Origin: Ancylobacter polymorphus
GTDB taxonomy: Bacteria > Pseudomonadota > Alphaproteobacteria > Rhizobiales > Xanthobacteraceae
Length of the DNA stretch: 64,000 bases
Reading direction: 5' to 3'
NCBI RefSeq assembly: GCF_022836935.1
Contig: NZ_CP083241.1
Span: 168,091 to 232,090 of the forward strand
Below the pieces are notes generated by a model. The model was given only the letters and a program-made list of their open reading frames with translations, did not search any database and was not told the DNA's origin. Shown here one piece after another: positions 15,328 to 23,380 of the stretch. The position numbers were made by a program, and so were the translations under genes. Positions within the stretch are counted from its first letter, which is position 1; each line of letters starts with the position of its first letter.

Positions 15328-16302
15328 ATGTCGCCGCCCCATCGCCCGTCCTACCCGCCCCGTGCCCTGTCGGACGAGGCGCTGGCTTTCATCGTGCGCC
15401 TGCATTCCGGCGAGACGCAGCCGGCGGTTCTTGCCGCCTTCACGGCGTGGCGGCAACTGAGCCCCGACCACGAGGCGGCGGCACGGGAGGCGGAGCAGCT
15501 CTGGGGCGATGCGTCGCTTCTGCACCAGGATGCCCGCAGCGGCCTCATCCGCCCGGGCCCGGGCCGGCGCGCCGGCGACGGCCTGTCGCGACGCGACCTG
15601 CTGGCGGGAGCCGCCGGGCTCGGCCTCGCCGGCGCCGGCGGGGCGTGGCTCGCGGGACGGCTGGGGCCGCGTGCCGACATCGCCACCGGAACCGGTGACG
15701 TGCGGACGGTCACACTGGCCGACCGCTCTCAAGTCACGTTGAACGCCCGCACGGCGCTCGCGCTCGATTTCACCGCCGAACGGCGCGAGGTGCGGCTGCT
15801 CGAAGGGCAGGCGTTTTTCGACGTGGCGGCCGATTCCTCGCGGCCGTTCGAGGTGGTGGCGGGGGAGAGCCGGCTGCAGGCGCTAGGCACCGCCTTCGAT
15901 GTCGACGCCAATCGCGGCGACGGCTCGGTGGCGGTGAGTGTCGTCGAACATGCGGTGCGCGTGACAGGAGCGGACGAACGCACGCTGAAGGCGGGCGAGC
16001 GCCTGCGCGTCGGTGCGGATGGGCGCCTCGGGCCGGTCACGTTGCAGCCGGCCGATATCACTCTCGCCTGGCGCTCGGGTTTTTACATCGCGCAGGACCG
16101 TTCGCTCTCGGACATCATCGCGGCGCTGCGTCCCTACCATTCCGGCTGGATCATTGCCCGCGGCGCCGGCCTCGACACGCTGCGCGTCAATGCCGTGCTC
16201 GACCTGCGCACCCCCGAGGCGTCGCTTGCCGCTCTGGCGCAGGGGCTCCCGGTCCGGGTGATCCCGCTTTCGGCGTTCCTCACCATCGTCTCGGCGGCGT
16301 GA
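15328..16302 (+). CDS. fecR: FecR family anti-sigma regulator
   Basis: The 324-residue protein has an N-terminal sigma-binding region (SDEALAFIVRLHSGETQPAV) and a membrane segment preceded by twin arginines (LSRRDLLAGAAGLGLAGAGG, about 83-102). The periplasmic FecR domain follows (DVRTVTLADRSQVTLNARTA). Its C-terminal STN-like domain contacts the receptor plug. The twin-Arg motif fits Tat-dependent insertion, as reported for FecR proteins. The ATG at 15328 (MSPPHRPSYP) is favoured over a TTG two codons earlier. It links the receptor at 16420 to the sigma factor at 14731. Confidence 0.88.
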   Translation: MSPPHRPSYPPRALSDEALAFIVRLHSGETQPAVLAAFTAWRQLSPDHEAAAREAEQLWGDASLLHQDARSGLIRPGPGRRAGDGLSRRDLLAGAAGLGLAGAGGAWLAGRLGPRADIATGTGDVRTVTLADRSQVTLNARTALALDFTAERREVRLLEGQAFFDVAADSSRPFEVVAGESRLQALGTAFDVDANRGDGSVAVSVVEHAVRVTGADERTLKAGERLRVGADGRLGPVTLQPADITLAWRSGFYIAQDRSLSDIIAALRPYHSGWIIARGAGLDTLRVNAVLDLRTPEASLAALAQGLPVRVIPLSAFLTIVSAA

Positions 16303-16419
16303 GCGCGATTTTTCTTCTGAGAGCGCTGAGGATTTCCCCGCCGCCTCCCGTCTTAGCCAGCGAGGAACCGGAAGACCCGGCAGGGCAGGGGCCTCGTCAC
16401 GCGAGCGGAGACAGGACGA

Positions 16420-19400
16420 ATGGCGGGCTTCAGGGGACGAAAGGGTGTTTTGTGGGCATGCCTGACGGCATCGACGATGCTGATGCCGCTGCATCTCGGC
16501 GCGGCGCAGGCGCAGCCGGCGGGCGCGGTCCAGCGCAGCTTCGACATACCGGCCCAGCCGCTCGGCGCGGCGCTGACCGCCTTCGCCCGCCAGACCGGCA
16601 TCCAGTTCGCCTATCCCGCCTCGCTCACCTCCGGGCGGACCTCGCCGGCGCTGCGCGGCAGCTTCTCGCCGGAAGACGCGCTGGCGCGGCTGCTGGCCGG
16701 AAGCGGGCTGATCTATGCCTTCACGGGCCCGGCCCGCGTGACGATCTCGGCGCCGGTCTCGGGCGGCGGCGTGGACAGTGCCGCCGACGGCGCGATCGCC
16801 CTTGACGCCATCGACGTCTCCGGCGCCCGCGCGGCGGCGGACACGCCGTTCGAGACCCCGGGCTCCACCAACTACATCTCAGCCGAAGAGATCGAGCGCT
16901 TCCCGCCGCAGACCGCCGGCGCGTTGTTCCAGGGCACGCCGGGTGTCATTTCCGGCGGCGGCAATAACGGCGCCTCGATCGACCCGAACATTCGCGGCCT
17001 GCAGGGCCAGAACCGCGTCGCCACTACGATTGACGGCTCCCAGCAATCGACCTCCTCCTATCGCGGCTATTCCGGCATCGACAGCCGCACTTATGTCGAC
17101 CCGGATCTCATTTCGGGCATCACCGTCACCAAGGGCCCGGACGGCGCGGTCGCCGGGGCGATCGGCGGCACCATCGCCATGCAGACGCTGGACGTCGAGG
17201 ACATTCTTCAGGCCGGCGAGCGTTGGGGCGTGCGTGTGCGCGGCGGGCTCGCCACCAATTCGGTCGCGCCGGTTGTCGGCGAAACGGCGGCGGTGTTCGG
17301 CGGCGGCGACGGCGCGGCCATCACCAATGGCAGCTTCGCCCTCGCGGTGCGGGAGGAGAATGTCGACGTGATCGGCGCGGTGGTGCGGCGCAAGACCGGC
17401 AATTACTTTGCCGGCACGCAGGGCTCCCTCACCACCACCGACTATCTCGGAAACGAGGTGCCGCTGTCGAATTACGGCCATGGCCAGCTTGTCTACAACA
17501 CCTCGGAAGACGTGACCTCGGCGCTGCTGAAAGCCACTTTCCGCCCCACCGACGAGCAGGAACTGCAGATCGGCTATCTCTATTACGGCAACGAGTTCGG
17601 CGAGATTTCGCCTTCCGCGATCAATGCCGGAACCAATGTGACCTTCCAGATCCCGCTCAGCTCGGTCGCCATCAACCAGCTGACGGCGCGCTATCATTAT
17701 GAGCCCGCCAACAACGACCTCGTCGACCTCAAGATCAATGCCTACCTCTCCAACACCGATGAAAACAATGTCTTCGCCGTTCTCGGCACCACGCCGGAAC
17801 TGCAGCAGCAATCGAAGAATGTCGGCGTCAACGCCAGCAACACCTCGCATTTCATGCTGAAGGACACGCCGCTCGATCTCACCCTGGGCGGCTCATTCAC
17901 CTATGAGGACGCAGAGCCCGTATCCGTCGACACCTGGGCCGATGCGACGTGGTGGGCGATTCCGGCCGATGGCGACCGCACCATCGGCGCGCTGTTCGCC
18001 CGCGTGAACTGGGAGCCGACCCCGTGGCTCGCCTTGGCGGCGGGGGTGGAATACCTCGCCTATGACACCAACTTCACCGGCACGACCTATTACGCGACCG
18101 ACGAACCCTTCAGCGGCTATTCCGGCGATGGCTTCAGCCCGAGCGCCAGCATCACCGTGACGCCACTTGAGGGCTGGCAGATCTATGGCCAGTACCAGAG
18201 CGGCATCCGCCCGCCCAGCGTGCGCGAGACCAGCCAGACCCGCGCCGACCAGGTGTTCACCAGCGATCTCGACGCCGAACAGGCGAGCAATTGGGAAGTG
18301 GGCACCAACTTCCTGCGCGACAATCTCTTCATGGAGGGCGACAAGGCCCGGCTGAAGCTCGCCTATTTCGACAATACCACGAACAACTATATCGGCCGCA
18401 CCTTCACCGGTACGATGAGCCTGTTCAATTATGATTATGTGCGCTTCAAGGGCTTCGAAATTTCCGGCCGCTACGATGCCGGGCCGATCTTCACCGAATT
18501 CGGCTTCAACTACTACACCGACTACGAAGCTTGCCTCGATGACGGCACCTGCCTCGACTACACTCTGCCGGCCGATTACCTGACCAATCAGGTGCCCCCG
18601 CAGTTCACCGCGTCCTTCACCGCCGGCGCGCGGCTGTTCGACGACCGCGTGACCATTGGCGGCCGCGTCACCTATATGGGCGAGCGCCTCGCCCCCGTGG
18701 TGGATGACGGCTCCTATTTCGTCGTCACCAAGCTGTGGGAGCCCTACACGGTCGTCGATGCCTTCGTGCAGTGGAAGCTGAACGAGAACCTGACGCTGGA
18801 TGTCAGCGCGCTGAACATTCTCGACGCCTATTATGTCGACGCGCTGAACAACACCGACATGCCCGCCCCCGGCCGCACCATCACCGCGACCCTGACTGGG
18901 CGCTTCGGCAGCGGCGAACCGCTGGCCCCGTTGCCGCTCGGCCTGCGGCTGAACAGCGAGGCGTGGACCGGGCTCTATGCCGGCGCCTCCGTCGGCTATG
19001 GCTTCGCGTCCATCGACGGCACGACGACGCTGGCGGATGGTAGTGCCAACGCCATTGCGGCGACGGAATCGGCGAACGAGACGCTCGACGGCATGCTGGG
19101 CGGTGGCCAGATCGGCTACAATTACCAGTTCCGCAATGGGATCGTGCTCGGCGTCGAGGCGGATTTCAGCTGGCTCGCCCACAAGACCACGCATGCAGCG
19201 ATCGCCACCGAGGCGCAGATCCTCATCGACAACGAGATGTGGCAGGCCAAGACGGATTATGCGTTCGACTGGCTCTCCACCATCCGCGCCAAGGCCGGCT
19301 ATGCCCTCAACGACCGGCTGTTCGTGTATGGCACCGGCGGCGTCGCCTTCCTGCGCGAGAGCGAGCAGCGCTCGCAATACATCGCCACCACGTCAGGGGC

Positions 19401-19770
19401 GAGCGTGCCGAACGGCCACACCACGACGCTCTATTTCACCGAGGCGACCGGTGCGACCCGCACCGGCTTCGCCGTGGGCGGCGGCGCCGAATACGCGCTC
19501 TCCGACCGCTGGTCGTTGAAGATGGACTATCTGTTCACCGGCTTCGGCAGCGAGAGCTTCCTGTTCCCCGGCGCCCGGGCCGGCGTCGGCAAAAGCTATT
19601 CGGTGCGCACGGTCTGCCGGGCCAACAACTCGACCCCGCCATGCCCTGGGGGCAAAACGGTCATCATCACCCAAAACTTCACCGGCAGCTCCGAGACGGT
19701 GAATGGCCGCGAGGCCTCCAACGAGGCGGACCTGCAGATGCTCAAGATCGGCCTCAACTATCGTTTCTGA
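16420..19770 (+). CDS. TonB-dependent receptor fused to a C-terminal Omp25-like beta-barrel
   Basis: This 1116-residue protein begins with a signal peptide (to about residue 31, LGAAQAQPA) and an STN signalling domain (SFDIPAQPLGAALTAFARQT). A plug and TonB-dependent barrel follow, ending at residue 829 in TITATLTGRF, a normal Phe-ended outer-membrane terminus. After a short linker a second barrel starts at about 847 (EAWTGLYAGASVGYGFASID) and ends LKIGLNYRF. This part resembles Omp25/RopB-type eight-strand porin-like proteins (GGGQIGYNYQF, GVEADFSW). Typical receptors are 700-850 residues. The STN domain and upstream FecI/FecR indicate iron-siderophore signalling and uptake. Its last 17 bp overlap the convergent fhuF. 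Confidence 0.88.
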   Translation: MAGFRGRKGVLWACLTASTMLMPLHLGAAQAQPAGAVQRSFDIPAQPLGAALTAFARQTGIQFAYPASLTSGRTSPALRGSFSPEDALARLLAGSGLIYAFTGPARVTISAPVSGGGVDSAADGAIALDAIDVSGARAAADTPFETPGSTNYISAEEIERFPPQTAGALFQGTPGVISGGGNNGASIDPNIRGLQGQNRVATTIDGSQQSTSSYRGYSGIDSRTYVDPDLISGITVTKGPDGAVAGAIGGTIAMQTLDVEDILQAGERWGVRVRGGLATNSVAPVVGETAAVFGGGDGAAITNGSFALAVREENVDVIGAVVRRKTGNYFAGTQGSLTTTDYLGNEVPLSNYGHGQLVYNTSEDVTSALLKATFRPTDEQELQIGYLYYGNEFGEISPSAINAGTNVTFQIPLSSVAINQLTARYHYEPANNDLVDLKINAYLSNTDENNVFAVLGTTPELQQQSKNVGVNASNTSHFMLKDTPLDLTLGGSFTYEDAEPVSVDTWADATWWAIPADGDRTIGALFARVNWEPTPWLALAAGVEYLAYDTNFTGTTYYATDEPFSGYSGDGFSPSASITVTPLEGWQIYGQYQSGIRPPSVRETSQTRADQVFTSDLDAEQASNWEVGTNFLRDNLFMEGDKARLKLAYFDNTTNNYIGRTFTGTMSLFNYDYVRFKGFEISGRYDAGPIFTEFGFNYYTDYEACLDDGTCLDYTLPADYLTNQVPPQFTASFTAGARLFDDRVTIGGRVTYMGERLAPVVDDGSYFVVTKLWEPYTVVDAFVQWKLNENLTLDVSALNILDAYYVDALNNTDMPAPGRTITATLTGRFGSGEPLAPLPLGLRLNSEAWTGLYAGASVGYGFASIDGTTTLADGSANAIAATESANETLDGMLGGGQIGYNYQFRNGIVLGVEADFSWLAHKTTHAAIATEAQILIDNEMWQAKTDYAFDWLSTIRAKAGYALNDRLFVYGTGGVAFLRESEQRSQYIATTSGASVPNGHTTTLYFTEATGATRTGFAVGGGAEYALSDRWSLKMDYLFTGFGSESFLFPGARAGVGKSYSVRTVCRANNSTPPCPGGKTVIITQNFTGSSETVNGREASNEADLQMLKIGLNYRF

Positions 19771-20479
19771 CCATCGGATCCCGATCAAGCGGACAGGTTC
19801 CGCAATAGGGGAGGGTAGGGATCAGGTAGCGCAGGCAGCACACGCGGCGCTGGCGCGTGCCGTCGGCGAGGTAGCGCACCGGTTCGGCGAGCGGGTTGGC
19901 GGCACCATTGGCGAAGCGCCGACGCGCCAGCAACTCCCGCCCCTGTTGCACCCCGGGGTGAGCTTCCCCCAGCAACTGCGCGCAATGGCCGATGACCCTC
20001 TCGAACAGGTTGCCGGCATTGCTCCAGATCACGCGCCGCGTCAGTCCGCTCGCCCGGGCGAGGCTGTCGATGACCGGCGGCAAATGCTCGGTGACAAGGA
20101 ACCCGAAGCGTTCCTCCGTGTCGCCGGGCGCTGAGGCCGTCCCCGCATGCGGCAGCGCGAAGGTGGCGACGCCGCCTTGAGCGTCCAGCGCGACCCGCAT
20201 CCCGCGAGGGGCAAGTGGCAGGTGCCAATCGGCGGCGATCGCCGCCGCCGTGGCCGGCACCAGAAGACGGGAGAAATACAGCTTCGACCATTGCGAGGCG
20301 ACCGCGCGCGGCTCCGGCTGCTCATAGCGCTCGCCGAAGCGGGCAAGCTCGGCGGCGAGGCGGTCGCTCCGCAGAAGCGCGTCGAGCGGTTCGAGCGCCG
20401 CCCGACCGTCATAGACGATGAGCGCGTCGCCGAACTCCTCTAGCGCGCCGGGGAACAGAGGGGCCAGCGGCTCGATCAT
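19754..20479 (-). CDS. fhuF: Siderophore-iron reductase, FhuF family
   Basis: The 241-residue protein ends with the FhuF [2Fe-2S] signature CCLRYLIPTLPYCGTCPL (Cys-Cys-x10-Cys-x2-Cys, about 214-230). FhuF-type proteins reduce ferric iron in imported hydroxamate siderophores in the cytoplasm to release it. It is the last gene of the receptor-fhuD-fhuB-fhuF operon; its ATG overlaps the fhuB stop (ATGA, 20476-20479). Its end overlaps the end of the convergent receptor gene by 17 bp. Confidence 0.9.
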   Translation of the reverse strand: MIEPLAPLFPGALEEFGDALIVYDGRAALEPLDALLRSDRLAAELARFGERYEQPEPRAVASQWSKLYFSRLLVPATAAAIAADWHLPLAPRGMRVALDAQGGVATFALPHAGTASAPGDTEERFGFLVTEHLPPVIDSLARASGLTRRVIWSNAGNLFERVIGHCAQLLGEAHPGVQQGRELLARRRFANGAANPLAEPVRYLADGTRQRRVCCLRYLIPTLPYCGTCPLDRDPMVRNDS

Positions 20480-22479
20480 CGCCGCCCCATCAGCACGGCA
20501 TAACCCAGCGCGCCGATAACCGTCACCACCAGCCCGGCGGGTGCGTCCCAGGGGAAAGCGATGGTCCGGGCGAGCAGATCCGCCAGCATGAGCAGGATCG
20601 CACCGGCGAGCATGGCGCCGGCGATCTCCGCAAGCGGCGTGGCGAGGCCGGCGCGGCGGACGATATGCGGCGCCAGTAGACCGACAAAACTGATCGGCCC
20701 GACGATCAGTGTCGCCGTGGCCGTGAGCACCGCGGTGAGCACAATCAGCGCCAGCCGTGCCCGCGTGACGCCGACACCGACCGAGGCCGCCGTCGCGCGC
20801 CCGAGCGGCAGCAGCGCGAGCCAGCGTCGAACCAAGGGCAGTGTGAGCAGGGTTGCGGCGAGGACGGCAAGGGCCACGCCGGCATCTGCCGGGCGCACGG
20901 CATAGGTGGAGCCGGACAGCCAGCCGAGCAGCTGCACCAGTCGGGGGTCGCCGACCAGCACCGCCACCGAGAGGATCGAGGCGGCAAAAGCGCTGACCGC
21001 CACCCCGGTCAGCAGCAATTGCTCCGGCGCGAAACCGGAACGCCCGGCGAGGCGCAGGCTCAGCCCCAGCATGGCAAGGGCGCCGAAGCTGGCGAGCACC
21101 ATGGCCTCGGACCGGCTAAGTGGCGGCAGCAGCAGCACCGCCGGGATCAGCACCAGTGCCGCGCCTGCGGAGACCCCGGTGAGTTCAGGGCTCGCCAGCG
21201 CATTGCCGGTGAGCCGCTGCATCAGGCAGCCGGCCAGCGCGAGCATGGCACCCGCCGCGCCCGCGGCCGCAAGGCGCGGCCAGCGCCAGGGCAGCACGTC
21301 GGCAAGGTCGCCCCCGGTGGCGAGGAACCAGCCTTCCGGCAGGCGCCCCAGCGACACGCCGGCAGCAACCGCGAGCAGCAGCGCGAGAGCCGCGAGCACC
21401 AGGACCGGCCCCGCCCGGCGCCGGGCGACGGCAGTGGCAGCGCGCGCGCGCGGCGGCGCCGGCGGAAGACGGCCGAGCAGGATGAGCAGCAAGGGCGCGC
21501 CCAGAAGCGCCGTCACGATACCGGTCGGGATGTCGATCACGCCGGAGACAAGCAGCACGGTTTGATCGGTCACCAGCAGCAGCCCCGCCGAGAGCAGCGG
21601 TGCCGCCACGAGCGACAGGCTTGCGCGCCGGGCGCCGGAGAGATCGGCCAGTGCCGCACCGGCGAGGCCGACAAAGCCGAGAATGCCGAACTCGGCGCAG
21701 ACCAGTGCCGCCGGCACGAGCGCCAGGACCAGCGCGACCAGCCGCAGCCGCGCTGGCGCCAGGCCGAGAGCGCGCATTCCCTCGTCGCCAAGTTCGAGCA
21801 GGGCGAGCGGGCGGCGGATGAGCAGCGCCCCGGCGCCCGTGGCGAGGACCGCCAGCGCCAAGAGCCGCACCCCCGACCAATTGTCCTGCACCAGCGAACC
21901 CGACTGCCAGATCAAGAGTTCGCCGATCTCCTCGAAATGCACCAGGATCAGGAGGCTGGTGAAGGCATCGAGGCACAGCCCCAGCACCAGCCCGTTGAGG
22001 ATCAGCCGCAGCGGGTCGAGACCGGAGCGGAGCGACAGCAGCAGAACGAGGCCCGCCGCCAGGCCGGCGCCGGCGAGAGCCGGCAGGAAGAAGCCGGCGG
22101 CGAGCCCGGGCAGCCAGATCAGCGTCCCGGCGACGCTGGCACGCGCCGCGGCGAACAGGCCGAGCGTGCCGGCTTCCGCCAGTGGGTTGCGCAGGCTCTG
22201 GCGCAGCAGGACCGCGCTGGTGCCGAGCAGCCAGCCGGCGAGCAGCGCGGCCGCCACGCGCGGCAGCAAGCCGTAAAAGACCCGCACTTCGGCAAGATCC
22301 GTCCCATCAGGAGCGAACAGCCGGAGCGACCAGTGGGTGACGCCGATGCGGGCGAGGTTGAATCCGGCCAGCGCCACGCCAAGACCGAGCAGCGCCGCGA
22401 TGAGCGGCAGACCGGGCAGGCGGGGCCAGCCGAAGCGGGGCGCGCCGACACCCTCCTCGCGGCGGGCGGCTTCAGACAT
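20476..22479 (-). CDS. fhuB: Iron-siderophore ABC permease, double-length FhuB type
   Basis: At 667 residues this is twice the size of a FecCD permease. Two homologous halves with many membrane spans can be seen. Each has the permease loop that contacts the ATPase, for example in EFGILGFVGLAGAALADLSG (first half) and GPISFVGLLAPHIVRRA (second half). FhuB brings ferric hydroxamates across the inner membrane with FhuC and FhuD. The start MSEAARREEGVGAPRFGWPR at 22479 overlaps the fhuD stop by 8 bp. The matching ATPase is not in this operon but at 27653. Confidence 0.9.
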   Translation of the reverse strand: MSEAARREEGVGAPRFGWPRLPGLPLIAALLGLGVALAGFNLARIGVTHWSLRLFAPDGTDLAEVRVFYGLLPRVAAALLAGWLLGTSAVLLRQSLRNPLAEAGTLGLFAAARASVAGTLIWLPGLAAGFFLPALAGAGLAAGLVLLLSLRSGLDPLRLILNGLVLGLCLDAFTSLLILVHFEEIGELLIWQSGSLVQDNWSGVRLLALAVLATGAGALLIRRPLALLELGDEGMRALGLAPARLRLVALVLALVPAALVCAEFGILGFVGLAGAALADLSGARRASLSLVAAPLLSAGLLLVTDQTVLLVSGVIDIPTGIVTALLGAPLLLILLGRLPPAPPRARAATAVARRRAGPVLVLAALALLLAVAAGVSLGRLPEGWFLATGGDLADVLPWRWPRLAAAGAAGAMLALAGCLMQRLTGNALASPELTGVSAGAALVLIPAVLLLPPLSRSEAMVLASFGALAMLGLSLRLAGRSGFAPEQLLLTGVAVSAFAASILSVAVLVGDPRLVQLLGWLSGSTYAVRPADAGVALAVLAATLLTLPLVRRWLALLPLGRATAASVGVGVTRARLALIVLTAVLTATATLIVGPISFVGLLAPHIVRRAGLATPLAEIAGAMLAGAILLMLADLLARTIAFPWDAPAGLVVTVIGALGYAVLMGRR

Positions 22480-23380
22480 CGCGCAGGACCGGAAGCGTTG
22501 CGGCGAGCGCGCGCGCCAGGCGGGTGACCGAGCGTGGTCCGCCATTGGGATAGACCACCGGGATGCGGACGAGCCGGCCCTCCCTCACGGCGGGCAAGGC
22601 TCTCCAGACCGGGCTCCGCCCCAGCCGGGCCAGCGCCGCCTCGGTCTCGGCCCCGCGATCGAAATGCACGATCACCGCTTCGGGTCGCTCGGCGAGGCGC
22701 AGAAGTGGCGCGTTGGTGACGCCGAAGCCATTGACGCGGCCGTCATAGGCATTGGCGAGGCCGAGGCGCGCCAGTGTGTCCCCCACCATGCCGCGACCGC
22801 CGAACAGCGAGAGATTGCGCCCGTCGCGGTTGAACCGGCAGACATAGACGGGCCGGACGAACCCGCGCAGCGCCGCAGCCGCGTGCACAAGCGTGGTCTC
22901 GCATTCTTCAATGGGCGCATCCGCCCGTGACGGTTCGCCCAGCAGCGTGGCGACGAGGCGCAGAAGATCCTCGCCATGCGCAATGGCGGCCTCCCGGCCG
23001 GCCAGCACCGGCAACGGCACGAGCGGCGCGATGGCCGCGAGGTTCTCCAACCCCGCCGCCTGCCAATCGGCCAGCAGAATGCGCCGGGGCGCCAGCCGGC
23101 GCAGATAATCGAGATTCGGCTGCGCGAGCGGCCCGAGGTCGCGCACTTCCTCCGGCAGCAACGGATCGGCCACCAGCCGCCGATAGAGCGCGACATTGGG
23201 GGTTGCCAGCGGTGCGACACCGAGCGTCAGCATGAGTTCCGTGATCAGCAGGTCCATGCTGACCACGCCCAAGGCTTCGCCGGCGGCGGCGCCTCGTCCG
23301 GCGAGCAGCAGCGGCAGAGCAAACGCCCCGGCCAGAAGCCGGCGCCGGTCGAGGCCGCCGCCCACCGTATCTCTCACCAT
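22472..23380 (-). CDS. fhuD: Periplasmic iron-siderophore-binding protein, FhuD type
   Basis: This 302-residue protein has a Tat-like signal (LDRRRLLAGAFALPLLLAG, about 10-28). The FhuD/BtuF helical-backbone layout follows, with conserved turns LGPLAQPNLDYLRRLAPRRI and LFGGRGMVGDTLARLGLANA. It hands ferric siderophore from the receptor to FhuB. The ATG at 23380 overlaps the receptor stop by 7 bp (23374-23380). A start at the following GTG is possible and would alter only one residue. Confidence 0.88.
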   Translation of the reverse strand: MVRDTVGGGLDRRRLLAGAFALPLLLAGRGAAAGEALGVVSMDLLITELMLTLGVAPLATPNVALYRRLVADPLLPEEVRDLGPLAQPNLDYLRRLAPRRILLADWQAAGLENLAAIAPLVPLPVLAGREAAIAHGEDLLRLVATLLGEPSRADAPIEECETTLVHAAAALRGFVRPVYVCRFNRDGRNLSLFGGRGMVGDTLARLGLANAYDGRVNGFGVTNAPLLRLAERPEAVIVHFDRGAETEAALARLGRSPVWRALPAVREGRLVRIPVVYPNGGPRSVTRLARALAATLPVLRDV

